A DNA stretch of 64,000 nucleotides, taken from Algicola sagamiensis DSM 14643. GTDB lineage: Bacteria > Pseudomonadota > Gammaproteobacteria > Enterobacterales > Alteromonadaceae. The translations under genes and the position numbers were made by a program. Positions 28,041 through 37,611 of this stretch are shown in pieces. Each line of letters begins with the position of its first letter. Positions within the stretch are counted from its first letter, which is position 1. Location: positions 1 to 64,000 of the forward strand of contig NZ_KB894493.1 in assembly GCF_000374485.1 (NCBI RefSeq), read 5' to 3'. Under the pieces are notes generated by a model that saw nothing but the letters and a program-made list of their open reading frames with translations, searched no databases and was not told the origin of the DNA.

Positions 28041-28511
28041 TTACTCAAAAATATCGTATTTTTTCTCAATTTCTAAACTAAATGCTTTCATCTCTAGGGC
28101 GTATTGTTCAAGAATTTTGTCCTTCTTTGTTTTGGGTTCCCACTTTGGCACTTCGATGAGATTCCCTTGGCCATCGGTAGCAACAAAAGTAATAATGCAG
28201 TGGTTTGTATAACCAAGCGCCCCTGATTTTGGGTCACCTGCTTTAACGGTCACAAGGATCTGCATACTGGTTTTACCTGTATGGATAACTTTTGCAGATA
28301 ACTCGACGACTTGGCCTACAAGGATCGGATGTCCGAATTTAATTGCACCGACAGATACTGTGACACAATAACTTCGACTCCAACCCGCTGCACATGCATA
28401 AGCGGCTTGATCAATCCATTTCATGACGATGCCACCATGCACTTTACCGCCAAAATTGACGTGCATAGGTTCGGCTAAAAATCTTAAATCAACTTGTCTG
28501 CCCAGTGCCAT
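28041..28511 (-). CDS. Acyl-CoA thioesterase, YciA/hotdog type
   Basis: A 156-aa single hotdog-domain protein that would hydrolyse acyl-CoA thioesters in the cytoplasm. GGKVHGGIVMKWIDQAAYACA (about 21-41) is the N-terminal hotdog helix with its catalytic aspartate in WIDQAA, followed by CVTVSVGAIKFGHPILVG. The ATG at 28511 is preferred over a TTG three codons upstream, although the ribosome binding site is weak. It is longer than YciA (132 aa) because of a charged C-terminal extension. Confidence 0.87.
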   Translation of the reverse strand: MALGRQVDLRFLAEPMHVNFGGKVHGGIVMKWIDQAAYACAAGWSRSYCVTVSVGAIKFGHPILVGQVVELSAKVIHTGKTSMQILVTVKAGDPKSGALGYTNHCIITFVATDGQGNLIEVPKWEPKTKKDKILEQYALEMKAFSLEIEKKYDIFE

Positions 28512-28679
28512 TGACCCCAAATCAAGAAAAGATATGAGAACAAGCTCATCGCTTTTCTAAATAGACCGAAAAATTCACATACTTTCATATTAATACAAAA
28601 GAATAGAATTGGATCAATTTTCACAATGTTTAGAACTCCAGAGGCCAAAATCATGAAAAAGACTGTTAGCAATAGGTGA

Positions 28680-29222
28680 CTAATACTCTAGGCTTTGCGT
28701 ATAGTGCTGGACCTGCTTTGCCAGTTGTTGAAGGGCAAGCTGATCAACATTTGGCTGGTCAATCCCTCCATTTTTATCACTATCAGCGTAAAAATGGGTT
28801 GAAGCGAGTAGCTTTTGGTTTTTTGCATCAACAAAATTAACTTTCAATTTTATTTTTGTTCTCCCTGCATCCTTTCCAGAGAGCATTCTTTGCGCAACAT
28901 TGACGTATTGAAGGTCAATCATTTCAGGAACAATAATCAGTGTTTTATCGTTTGGAGTTACTGATGAAACAAGGGTCTTATCACGAAATACTTCGGAAAT
29001 ATTTTGAAAAAGAAGCTGGTCCAATTGTTCAACTGCTGCAATGTTATTTTTTTTCTTTTGCAACTGAGTTGGTAGCGAAATTGGCTTTAGCTTTACATGT
29101 TGATATTGCTCGACAGAAAACCCTTCTTGTTGATGAGCCGTTACAGGTTGAGTTAATTGTGAGCAACCAAGGAATAATGAAACACAAGGTAAAAGGAGCA
29201 AAACTTTTTGATACAACTTCAC
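28680..29222 (-). CDS. Putative outer-membrane lipoprotein
   Basis: A 180-aa protein with a lipoprotein signal peptide when started at GTG 29222 (VKLYQKVLLLLPCVSLFLGC; lipobox LFLGC). AGG lies 7-9 bases upstream. The longer TTG-started frame adds ten polar residues before the signal and is less likely. The mature part resembles the DUF3313/DUF4410 style of lipoprotein in layout, but the family is not certain. The function is unknown. Confidence 0.75.
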   Translation of the reverse strand: MKLYQKVLLLLPCVSLFLGCSQLTQPVTAHQQEGFSVEQYQHVKLKPISLPTQLQKKKNNIAAVEQLDQLLFQNISEVFRDKTLVSSVTPNDKTLIIVPEMIDLQYVNVAQRMLSGKDAGRTKIKLKVNFVDAKNQKLLASTHFYADSDKNGGIDQPNVDQLALQQLAKQVQHYTQSLEY

Positions 29223-29263
29223 AAATACACCTAAATTAGAATCAAATCTCAAAATAACAATCG

Positions 29264-29569
29264 TTATTTTTCTTGAGCTTTGGAACTTAACACTTTTTTA
29301 ACGTACGGTAAAGCTAAATAATGTTGAACTGGGTTAATCACCATGACATATACAAGTAAACATGGAAATAAAAGCAATAAGCCAAACCAAGAGGGGATAA
29401 GTGCAACCATCAGGCAGCATCCAATGAATACACATAATTTTGTCATTTGCAGAGCTAGGATCTTTCCTGGAGAGACTTGCCTTAGGGCTTCTTGCAACAC
29501 AGTATATCGCTGATTGAAGTTGAGACCTTTTAGTCCGGGGATATGACGGGAAGTAAAATAAATAGGCAT
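29264..29569 (-). CDS. Small two-helix membrane protein (DUF6170-like)
   Basis: A 101-aa protein: a conserved-looking cytoplasmic N-terminus (PIYFTSRHIPGLKGLNFNQR), then two adjacent hydrophobic helices (about 45-62 and 64-82) and a basic tail. It resembles short membrane proteins seen in Alteromonadales. No ribosome binding site stands out. It probably shares a transcript with the lipoprotein 41 bp downstream. Confidence 0.6.
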   Translation of the reverse strand: MPIYFTSRHIPGLKGLNFNQRYTVLQEALRQVSPGKILALQMTKLCVFIGCCLMVALIPSWFGLLLLFPCLLVYVMVINPVQHYLALPYVKKVLSSKAQEK

Positions 29570-29643
29570 TCGTGATATCAATTTAAGCTGAATTTGGAGG
29601 CTAAAAATATTGCGAGTTATTTTACAGAAAACAACGCGCTAGC

Positions 29644-29683
29644 GCTATCCCTCAATGTAAACTTTGTGGCTTTGAGGGATAGC
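29644..29683. terminator. 12-bp perfect inverted repeat downstream of the DUF4397 lipoprotein gene
   Basis: GCTATCCCTCAA and TTGAGGGATAGC pair over a 16-base loop, six bases beyond the stop of the minus-strand gene. A perfect GCGCTAGCGC palindrome touches its left arm (29636-29645). There is no long T-run, so termination may be Rho-assisted. Confidence 0.6.
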
Positions 29684-29688
29684 TAGAA

Positions 29689-31203
29689 TTACCTTTCGAT
29701 AACTTTTATTATTCCATTGGTTGCATCAGTGCTATCTTCAAATAGAATCACGTCGTACAGCTTTCCTTTGGAAAATAGATGGCTAGTAGTACCCGTAGAC
29801 TTTGTTACGTTCCCTTCATCACCAGTATCTGTCACTGTTAAAAAATAATTTCCTTCTTTCAATTCGATACTACCAAATGTTGCATTGGATGTAGGGTATG
29901 AGACATTGGAAATTGTAAAGCGTGTCTCAGATACATCCCCTAAAGTCGATGATGTTGAAAATATCAAGTCCTGATTTGTACCACTCTTATTTGCAAGCAA
30001 CTGGAAAAATCGGACTTTTGCAGCATTTCCAGCAGGTTGTTGATCATCATTAACAGCTATCAAAGCTCTGGGCTGCCCTGACTCAAAACCGAATGAAAAT
30101 AAAGATATATAAGGTGAAATAGTTGGAGTGATATCATTTGATGCCCATTTCTCTGTATTTCCACTATTTGTCACATTTATTGTAGGAATAGGGTCGACGT
30201 TTAATGATCCTATTTCAGTATACCCTGAAGAACTGTTTTGGAAAGCGACAGTTGATCCCAATGGCGTATTATTGCTAGTAAATCGAGTTGTTCTGAAATT
30301 ATCGAAATTACTTGTTTTAATACCACTTACATAACGCAATTTAGCGACACCATCCGGGCTGATTAGTATTGTTGCGGCACCATTATCAGAGATTGAAGCA
30401 ACACTTAAAGCTGGTCCTGAATTAACCGCAGGATCGAAGATCACCAGTGTATTTTTTTCAGCTGTAATTGAGCCTGAGTCAAAAAGGCGGTCGTTTCGAT
30501 CTGTATCATTTTCACGGAGTAATTGAAGTCGATAATTATTATTATTCCGTGAAAAGAAATCATTGTCACCATAGCTGAAGTCACCTGAATTCACTGGGCT
30601 AGTTAATGAGTTGGAGCCTGGCTCAGTCAAGTAGATATCCAAATTAGATTGAGCCCGTGAAGCATGGATAATTTGAATTCTAGTATCTGAAATATTGACG
30701 TTCGCTTTTACTTCTTCAATATTGCTCAGTCGATTTCGGAGTACGACAAAGTGGCGCTTTCCTTGTTCTGTGGTGAGAACAATTTTTTTCTGTATACCAC
30801 TCGGATCCACAGCTCCTGCTACCATTGGCTCAACTGTGATATCATGATGAGAAAAATCCGCTCGTAAAAACTGAACACTGTTTCCATAACTGACCGTTCT
30901 CTTGACTTCATTTGCACCAGCGTCTGTTGCGACTGTTATTTGTAAGCTGGAACCATCTTCAACTGTATGAAAAACGACGATTTCCGAGTCATCGGGTGTT
31001 GCAACTGAACCACCTCCCGATCCATCGCCTGAGCCACTTCCTGACCCGCTTCCAGAACCATTACCCGAATCACCACCTGTGTTGCCTGTATTTGTATTAT
31101 TATTTGAAGATGTGTTTGAATTTGAGTCGAATGTGCTTCCACCATTACAGGAAATCAAGCAGCAGAGACAAGCCATGCTCAATAACATTGAAACTCGTGA
31201 CAT
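29689..31203 (-). CDS. Surface lipoprotein with DUF4397-like domains
   Basis: A 504-aa lipoprotein. The lipobox is LISC (C19), followed by a low-complexity linker of Asn/Thr then Gly/Ser (about 22-66), typical of exported anchors. Two DUF4397-like beta domains are suggested by RIQIIHASRAQSNLDIYL near 170 and AKVRFFQLLANKSGTNQDLI near 395. The role of DUF4397 proteins is unknown; they are cell-surface beta proteins. It stands alone, with a hairpin after the stop. Confidence 0.8.
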   Translation of the reverse strand: MSRVSMLLSMACLCCLISCNGGSTFDSNSNTSSNNNTNTGNTGGDSGNGSGSGSGSGSGDGSGGGSVATPDDSEIVVFHTVEDGSSLQITVATDAGANEVKRTVSYGNSVQFLRADFSHHDITVEPMVAGAVDPSGIQKKIVLTTEQGKRHFVVLRNRLSNIEEVKANVNISDTRIQIIHASRAQSNLDIYLTEPGSNSLTSPVNSGDFSYGDNDFFSRNNNNYRLQLLRENDTDRNDRLFDSGSITAEKNTLVIFDPAVNSGPALSVASISDNGAATILISPDGVAKLRYVSGIKTSNFDNFRTTRFTSNNTPLGSTVAFQNSSSGYTEIGSLNVDPIPTINVTNSGNTEKWASNDITPTISPYISLFSFGFESGQPRALIAVNDDQQPAGNAAKVRFFQLLANKSGTNQDLIFSTSSTLGDVSETRFTISNVSYPTSNATFGSIELKEGNYFLTVTDTGDEGNVTKSTGTTSHLFSKGKLYDVILFEDSTDATNGIIKVIER

Positions 31204-31420
31204 TTTATCCCCTTAATTTTATGAGAATTACATTCCCTAAAGCGTAGATTGAAAAGTAGAAAAATGCTGTACAGGATAGGAATGAATCACAGAAATGAAA
31301 ATCAAACAAAATGACTAAAGTGTAAAGAGTAGGGACTTCGGATTGGAAAGAATTGATGGATAGGAAAGATGATGCGTGCAGCAATGATTTACTCCACGCA
31401 TGAAAGATTGCTCAAAAAAA

Positions 31421-32713
31421 TCACAGGCCTTCTTTTTTAAGCTCTGGCATGACTCGCGCTGTTTTGACCATATTGTCTTTCACTTCAATGATCTCAATTG
31501 GATACCCGGCCAATCGAAGACTGATGTTCGCCTGAGGGATCTCTTCAAGGTACTCTAAAATGAGACCATTCAGTGTTTTTGGTCCATTGGTTGGGAATTC
31601 CCATTCCATCTCTTTATTGAGATCACGTATACTGGCGCTACCATCAACTAAATACGAACCATCTTGCTGTGCATGGACTTCTTCGCTGGTATTTGGTGTC
31701 ATTGTGGTTGTAAAGTCACCCACAATTTCTTCAAGAATATCTTCAAGCGTAACGAGTCCTTGAATATCGCCATATTCATCAACAACCAAGCCAATACGTT
31801 CTTTCGACTGCTGAAACTTGAACAATTGTGTATAGAGAGAAGTTGTCTCTGGGATAAAATAAATCTCACGTACAGCTCTCAATAGCGTTGCTTTTGTAAA
31901 TTGTTCCTTGGAGAGCAAGCGAAGTGCATCACGTGCATGAATAAAACCAACAGCGTCATCAATGCTGTCACGATAAAGTAATAAGCGGGTGTGTTGTGCA
32001 TGAGTCAATTGCTTAACGATGACTTTCCAATCATCATTGATATCAATGGCGATGATTTCACTTCTTGGGATCATGATATCTTCAACCTGCATTTTCTCTA
32101 AATCAAGAAGGTTGACAAGCATGCTTTGGTGGCGCTCGGGAATGAGAGAGCCTGCCTCATGGACGACTGTTCTTAATTCTTCGCTCGACAGACTATGTTG
32201 TTCGCGTTGCTTTTGACTAAAGCCAAACAATTGCAAGATGCCATTTGTGATCCAGTTCAATGCAATCACCAGTGGATAGAATAATTTTAATAGTCCAGAA
32301 AGAATTATTGAAGCTGGAAAGCTCACTTTTTCTGGATGCATGGCAGCTAACGATTTTGGTGTGACTTCTGAGAAGATAAGGACTAAGAAAGTAAGTACAA
32401 TTGGTGCAGCGGCATAACCTAGCTCACCATAGAGTTTCATCCCGATGGAGGCAGCGACAACCGCAGCGATATTATTGACGAGGTTATTTCCAATCAGGAT
32501 CACGCCGATGAGACGATCCGGTCTTTTTAGAAGTTTATATACGCGATTTGCGCCAGAATGGCCGCTTTTCGCCAAATGCTTAAGCTTGTATCGATTGATT
32601 GCCATCATGCCTGTCTCAGACCCTGAGAAGAAGGCAGATAGAAATAAGAGAATGATGAGTACAATGAAAAGTGTGCCGGGTGAATAACTACTCAGCGCTG
32701 ATATGTCGTCCAA
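31421..32713 (-). CDS. corB: CNNM/CorB-type membrane protein with CBS and CorC_HlyC domains
   Basis: A 430-aa inner-membrane protein of the hemolysin C/CNNM family, linked to Mg2+ transport or resistance. It has a DUF21 domain of about four helices (10-190, including FSGSETGMMAINR and FSEVTPKSLA), a tandem CBS pair (about 210-325, with DEYGDIQGLVTLEDILEEI) and a C-terminal CorC_HlyC domain (about 345-425). The order corB, ypjD, ffh matches E. coli yfjD-ypjD-ffh. The symbol is by analogy to that location. Confidence 0.88.
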   Translation of the reverse strand: MDDISALSSYSPGTLFIVLIILLFLSAFFSGSETGMMAINRYKLKHLAKSGHSGANRVYKLLKRPDRLIGVILIGNNLVNNIAAVVAASIGMKLYGELGYAAAPIVLTFLVLIFSEVTPKSLAAMHPEKVSFPASIILSGLLKLFYPLVIALNWITNGILQLFGFSQKQREQHSLSSEELRTVVHEAGSLIPERHQSMLVNLLDLEKMQVEDIMIPRSEIIAIDINDDWKVIVKQLTHAQHTRLLLYRDSIDDAVGFIHARDALRLLSKEQFTKATLLRAVREIYFIPETTSLYTQLFKFQQSKERIGLVVDEYGDIQGLVTLEDILEEIVGDFTTTMTPNTSEEVHAQQDGSYLVDGSASIRDLNKEMEWEFPTNGPKTLNGLILEYLEEIPQANISLRLAGYPIEIIEVKDNMVKTARVMPELKKEGL

Positions 32714-32786
32714 CGATGTGATCCTTTATGACTAAACCAAATTACTTGATATTCTGTTTTTGGGATAGAGTCAAGAAAATTGTCAA

Positions 32787-33593
32787 TTAAAACCGACCCA
32801 GAATAACTTCTCGGACAAATCTTGAACCAAAGTAGGCAAGTGTGAGTAATATTGCGCCAATAATGGTCGCAATAACTGTTTTTTCTCCACGCCAGCCACG
32901 GAAGCGATGGCCCCAGCCAATGGTCATGAAAACAGCCCATGCAATGAGTGATAAAACTGTTTTATGTGCCATTTCACGACTAAAAATATTTTCAAAGAAT
33001 AAAAAACCAGATACAAATGACAAAGTGAGCAATACGTTACCACATACGAGTAAAGTAAATTGCTGTTTCTCTACGACCATCAGAGGCGGTAAATGGCTGG
33101 TGACGATTGTCAGATCTTTATTTCGTAATCTTCTATTGATGATTTGCGCTTGAATCGCATAAAGCGTTGTGATCACGAGCACGCAATATGCGGCAAAAGA
33201 CAATACAATATGCATGATCACGCCTGGATGTGTTGAGAGTTGCAATAAAACGCTATGCTTTGGTGAAAATAGATACACAGATTGCAACAGCGCTGAAAAC
33301 CCATAGACAGCGGGTAGTAACATAATCGTGTTGATTCGCAATGTAGCCAGAGACACGAATAAGGTGATCATAAAGCAAATCACAGCACTGGCATTGAGTA
33401 GACTGAAGTTTGTACCACCTTGGGGAAAGGTATATTGCACTAATGCAAAAGCATGGCAAAATAGAGCGAGTGCTGCAAACCCCAGGATTGAACGAATTGG
33501 CGGACCATTGCTGGAAAGTAATTGACTTGAAGCCGTATAGGCAGCGGTCGCATATGCGACAATAGATAAGCCGACAAAAAGCTCATTCATCAT
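32787..33593 (-). CDS. ypjD: CcsA-like inner-membrane protein YpjD
   Basis: A 268-aa protein with about eight hydrophobic segments, resembling the cytochrome c assembly (CcsA/CcmC) fold but without the full c-type biogenesis system nearby. PGVIMHIVLSFAAYCVL and IAWAVFMTIGWGHRFRGWRG contain histidines and tryptophans typical of YpjD. It is divergent from ffh and upstream of the corB-like gene, as in E. coli. The exact role is not established. Confidence 0.87.
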   Translation of the reverse strand: MMNELFVGLSIVAYATAAYTASSQLLSSNGPPIRSILGFAALALFCHAFALVQYTFPQGGTNFSLLNASAVICFMITLFVSLATLRINTIMLLPAVYGFSALLQSVYLFSPKHSVLLQLSTHPGVIMHIVLSFAAYCVLVITTLYAIQAQIINRRLRNKDLTIVTSHLPPLMVVEKQQFTLLVCGNVLLTLSFVSGFLFFENIFSREMAHKTVLSLIAWAVFMTIGWGHRFRGWRGEKTVIATIIGAILLTLAYFGSRFVREVILGRF

Positions 33594-33827
33594 ATGATGT
33601 TTCTTCCGTTATTGCTTCTTATAGTACGCTTTCTGTACGAATTGATTGAAAGTTCCAGCTCATTTTACGTGATACATCCTGTATTGCCTAGTCCGATATG
33701 CACTGGATTGTTGTTTATATTTCAGAAAAATCTGGTGAATTTGCTGAAGATAAACACTCGAAACTGTAGTGAGTGAATCATTTTAGAGATATAATCACAC
33801 CAGAATTTAGATGTTTTGGGACAAACC

Positions 33828-35195
33828 ATGTTTGAGAATTTAACTGATCGTCTATCGAAAACGTTAAAAAACATTAGTGGTCGTGGACGGCTGACAGAAG
33901 ACAATATTAAAGAAACGCTCCGTGAAGTACGGATGGCATTCCTTGAAGCCGACGTTGCTTTACCGGTCGTTCGAGACTTTGTAGCGAAAGTAAAAGAAAG
34001 GGCTATCGGTACAGAGGTCACAAAAAGTTTGAGCCCTGGACAAGTCTTTATCAAAATTGTCCGTGAAGAACTTGAAGCTGCAATGGGGGATGCCAACGAG
34101 GAGTTAAACCTCGCAACGCAACCTCCTGCCATTGTATTAATGGCTGGTTTGCAAGGTGCTGGTAAAACAACAAGTGTCGGTAAACTTGCGAAATTTTTAA
34201 AAGAGCGTCATAAGAAAAAAGTTCTTGTTGTCAGTGCTGATGTATACCGTCCAGCAGCAATCAAACAGCTGGAAACCCTTGCCGAAGATATTCAAGTTGA
34301 CTTTTTCCCTAGCGACCCAAGCGAAAAACCCTTAGATATTGCGCATAATGCGATCGCACACGGTAAAACACAGTTCCATGACGTGATCCTTGTCGATACG
34401 GCCGGTCGATTACATGTTGATGAAGACATGATGTCAGAAATCAAAGAGCTTCATGCAAGTATCAAACCTGTTGAAACCTTGTTTGTTGTTGACGCAATGA
34501 CAGGTCAGGATGCAGCGAATACCGCGAAAGCATTTAATGAAGCACTGCCATTAACCGGAGTGATCTTGACGAAGGCAGATGGGGATGCACGTGGTGGTGC
34601 TGCTTTGTCGATTCGTCATATTACTGGCAAACCAATCAAGTTTATCGGTGTGGGTGAAAAAACGGATGCATTGGAGCCATTCCACCCGGATCGTATCGCA
34701 TCCCGTATTCTGGGTATGGGCGACGTACTCTCGTTAATCGAAGAAGTCGAACGCAAAGTTGATCGTGATAAAGCCGAAAAAGTCGCCCGTAAAGTGATGA
34801 AAGGAAAAGGGTTTACTTTGGATGACTTTAGAGAGCAACTCGTCCAAATGAGAAATATGGGCGGGATGATGTCTATGATGGACAAACTGCCGGGTATGGG
34901 GCAGATGTCAGATCAAGTCAAGAATCAGGTGGATGATAAAGTTTTCGTTCAAATGGAAGCGATTATCAATTCAATGACGCCAATAGAAAGAGAACGGCCT
35001 GAAATCATTAAAGGATCTCGAAAACGACGTATCGCGGCTGGTTCTGGAACACAGATTCAGGATGTCAATAAACTCTTAAAGCAATTTACTCAGATGCAAA
35101 AGATGATGAAAAAAATCTCAGGCAAGGGTGGTATGGCAAAAATGATGCGCGGTATGAAAGGAATGATGCCACCGGGTATGCTGCCACCAAGATAG
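33828..35195 (+). CDS. ffh: Signal recognition particle protein Ffh
   Basis: Ffh binds 4.5S RNA and signal sequences and delivers ribosomes to FtsY. The 455-aa protein has N (1-90), G (90-295) and methionine-rich M (300-455) domains. G motifs are AGLQGAGKTTS, DTAGRLHVD and TKADGDARGGAALS. The M domain carries RNMGGMMSMMDKLPGM and the RNA-binding SRKRRIAAGSG. The ATG at 33828 has TTGGGA 7 bases upstream; the TTG four codons earlier is not needed. The rpsP-rimM-trmD-rplS genes that commonly follow ffh in gammaproteobacteria are absent. Confidence 0.97.
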   Translation: MFENLTDRLSKTLKNISGRGRLTEDNIKETLREVRMAFLEADVALPVVRDFVAKVKERAIGTEVTKSLSPGQVFIKIVREELEAAMGDANEELNLATQPPAIVLMAGLQGAGKTTSVGKLAKFLKERHKKKVLVVSADVYRPAAIKQLETLAEDIQVDFFPSDPSEKPLDIAHNAIAHGKTQFHDVILVDTAGRLHVDEDMMSEIKELHASIKPVETLFVVDAMTGQDAANTAKAFNEALPLTGVILTKADGDARGGAALSIRHITGKPIKFIGVGEKTDALEPFHPDRIASRILGMGDVLSLIEEVERKVDRDKAEKVARKVMKGKGFTLDDFREQLVQMRNMGGMMSMMDKLPGMGQMSDQVKNQVDDKVFVQMEAIINSMTPIERERPEIIKGSRKRRIAAGSGTQIQDVNKLLKQFTQMQKMMKKISGKGGMAKMMRGMKGMMPPGMLPPR

Positions 35196-35248
35196 TGCTG
35201 AGTGTAGATTCTGGTTGAATCGTTTTTATTGATTCAAGATGACTATGT

Positions 35249-35282
35249 AAACCCCAAGCAAATTCTTGTTTGGGGTTTTTTA
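35249..35282 (+). terminator. Terminator after ffh
   Basis: AAACCCCAA pairs with TTTGGGGTTT around an ~11-base loop, followed by TTTTTTAT. Confidence 0.88.
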
Positions 35283-35713
35283 TAAGCACAACCCCTTATT
35301 TGTTAAAAAACTGTGCAATTTCAGTTTGATATTCGTTGATTGTTCTGCCTGTTCGTATTATCTTGCCTGACTAATTCTTATTTATGGATATAGAGCGAAT
35401 TTTTCCCAAGTTAAAAGGGTCTGTTTATCTTTCGGCAATCCACGCTGTTACCGCAGAAAACGCATCAATCACGGCACAAGGAGAGAAGTTTGGTCATTCC
35501 AAATGAACAACTAGTAACAAAGAGTGAGGTTTTTTCAGCCACCAGCAGCAACATTGATGAAAGATCAACAGACTCTGGTTAATTAGTACTAGAATTAAGA
35601 CAATGCCTAAACACGACAGAACCTCTAGACTTTTAAGCGAACCCTCTTGAAGTGGTTGGTGATAGAGATAAGTGTTTCGGCGTCATTTTCACGAAAATTA
35701 AGAAGTTTGCACC
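35283..35713. other. Intergenic stretch between ffh and the moxR operon
   Basis: No supported gene. A 40-codon frame starts at ATG 35383 (MDIERIFPKLK...) and ends at 35505, but it has no ribosome binding site and no recognisable family. The promoter of the moxR operon should lie in the right part. Confidence 0.5.
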
Positions 35714-36640
35714 ATGTCACATGTTTTAATTTCACAGGTTATTCAAAAAGTCTCCCAAGTTGTATTAGGAAAAGAGGATCAGGTAAGGCTGTCATTGACA
35801 TGTCTTCTCGCAAAGGGTCACCTACTCATTGAAGATCTCCCAGGAATGGGTAAAACAACGCTATCACATGCATTGGCAGATGCGTTGGGGCTGAATTATA
35901 AGCGTATTCAGTTTACAAACGACTTATTACCTTCTGACATACTTGGAACGAATATCTACAACAGAGATTCCAGGCAGTTTGAATTTCACCCAGGGCCAAT
36001 TTTTACGAATGTTTTACTAGCAGATGAAATTAACCGTGCTAGTCCAAAGACACAATCTGCACTTTTAGAAGCGATGGAAGAAAAACAGGTGACCATTGAT
36101 GGTGTCACACATCAACTCCCCGAGCCATTTTTTGTGATTGCGACACAAAACCCACTGAGCCAATCAGGCACAAACCCACTGCCTGAGTCTCAGATGGACC
36201 GCTTTCTCATGCAGATTTCGCTGGGCTTTCCTTCTATGGATGCAGAAAAGGAAATGCTGAAAGATAGTGCTCATTTAACATCAAGACATGATGGCATTGA
36301 AAACTTAATGACGGTCCAAGAAATGCTGAACTTGCAACAAAAGGTACACGATATTACGGTTTCAGATGCCCTACTTGACTATATTTTACGTCTTGTCCAA
36401 CACTCAAGAACACAAGAGCAACATCTCAATCCCTTATCCCCAAGAGCTTCTAAGGCAATTCTTGCTGCTGCCAAGACGTGGGCGATGATCTCAGAGAGAG
36501 ACTTTGTCACCCCTGATGATGTTCAAAAAATATTTACCTCTGTTGCGGAGCATAGGATCAGAGATATTCATTATGATGTGAAGTCGAGTGCGCATAGTAC
36601 AAAAATTTTGAAATCCATTGATGTGTTAGGAACATCATAA
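35714..36640 (+). CDS. MoxR-family AAA+ ATPase
   Basis: A 308-aa MoxR AAA+ chaperone-like ATPase. Walker A is DLPGMGKTTL (about 41-50), Walker B is LLADEINRA (about 100-108), and sensor-type IATQNP lies near 145. A C-terminal lid domain follows. MoxR proteins are thought to help assemble or activate partner proteins, often with metal-binding or transglutaminase-like partners. It is first of three genes: its stop overlaps the ATG of the DUF58 gene by one base (TAATG). Confidence 0.92.
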   Translation: MSHVLISQVIQKVSQVVLGKEDQVRLSLTCLLAKGHLLIEDLPGMGKTTLSHALADALGLNYKRIQFTNDLLPSDILGTNIYNRDSRQFEFHPGPIFTNVLLADEINRASPKTQSALLEAMEEKQVTIDGVTHQLPEPFFVIATQNPLSQSGTNPLPESQMDRFLMQISLGFPSMDAEKEMLKDSAHLTSRHDGIENLMTVQEMLNLQQKVHDITVSDALLDYILRLVQHSRTQEQHLNPLSPRASKAILAAAKTWAMISERDFVTPDDVQKIFTSVAEHRIRDIHYDVKSSAHSTKILKSIDVLGTS

Positions 36641-37611
36641 TGTTTGGCCTGGTTGAAAAGCTTGAGCAATTTCGGGATCAATGGCTTGATAAACGGATGC
36701 CACCCAGAGAAAACATTCAATTAAAGCAAAGCGAAATATTTATCCTACCAAGTCGATTTGGCTGGATCTATGCACTGGCAACGTTGGCTATTTTTATTCT
36801 TGGGACCAACTATCAAAATAATTTGATCTTATTGGTTGCCTATTTAATGGGAAGCTTGTTTCTTTCCTGTTTCTGGTTTGGATTTTACAACATGTATCAA
36901 CTAAAAATTCGGCGTGTCAGTGTTGCGGATTCATACGCTGGAGGGCGTGCAGCGGTTCAGGTTGAATTATCCACACAGCGTGCTAGGCATGCGCTCAGTT
37001 GTTCATTCTTAAAAGAAGAAGATACAGAAGCCCAATTAGAAGGTTTAGAAACGCCTTCTCAGGTTAGCCTCAGCTTTGAAAAACAAGAGCGAGGCCATCA
37101 CTCACCAGGTCGTTTATTGATCGAGTCCTTTTTCCCATTAGGTTTAACACGGACATGGACTTATATTGATCTGGATATTCATGCCTATTTTTACCCCGCG
37201 CCACAACCATGCAGGTTGGTGCATGCCCCAGGAAAAAAGTATGGACTTGAGGATGATGGTATATCTAGTTCAGATACTCAGGAACAGGAGTTAGCTGGAC
37301 TTAGAGAATACAAACAGGGAGAACCGATGTCCCGAGTTGCCTGGAAACAGGTTGCAAAACGCGATGGACAGCTGTTAAGTAAAGAGCTTGAGTCAGAAAA
37401 TGAATTGAGTGAAGAGGTGTTATCACTTGATAGAATGCCTGCGATTGATTTAGAGCATAAGCTGAGCCAGTTCAGTTATTGGGTGGATACACTTCAAAAG
37501 GAAAATCGCCCTTTTCATTTTGTACTTGGGACAATGAAAGAGAGATATGTCAGGGACGCAGATACAGCGCGTCGTTGTTTGAGAGCTTTAGCGACATACC
37601 AAAATGCTTAA
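36640..37611 (+). CDS. DUF58 domain protein
   Basis: A 323-aa protein with two hydrophobic helices near 45-83 and a DUF58 domain, marked by GLREYKQGEPMSRVAWK near 220, the conserved stretch containing an Arg-x-x-x-Trp signature. DUF58 proteins pair with MoxR ATPases and are predicted to have a von Willebrand A-like fold. Start and stop overlap both neighbours, so it is translationally coupled. The complex probably acts at the inner membrane. The specific substrate is unknown. Confidence 0.88.
   Translation: MFGLVEKLEQFRDQWLDKRMPPRENIQLKQSEIFILPSRFGWIYALATLAIFILGTNYQNNLILLVAYLMGSLFLSCFWFGFYNMYQLKIRRVSVADSYAGGRAAVQVELSTQRARHALSCSFLKEEDTEAQLEGLETPSQVSLSFEKQERGHHSPGRLLIESFFPLGLTRTWTYIDLDIHAYFYPAPQPCRLVHAPGKKYGLEDDGISSSDTQEQELAGLREYKQGEPMSRVAWKQVAKRDGQLLSKELESENELSEEVLSLDRMPAIDLEHKLSQFSYWVDTLQKENRPFHFVLGTMKERYVRDADTARRCLRALATYQNA

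Noticed and set aside
30960-31140. Apparent CRISPR-like or tandem DNA repeat in the Gly/Ser-coding stretch
   Set aside because: It is a short codon-repeat linker inside the DUF4397 lipoprotein gene, without spacer structure.
35383-35505. 40-codon ORF between ffh and moxR
   Set aside because: No ribosome binding site, no recognisable family; kept only as a remark.
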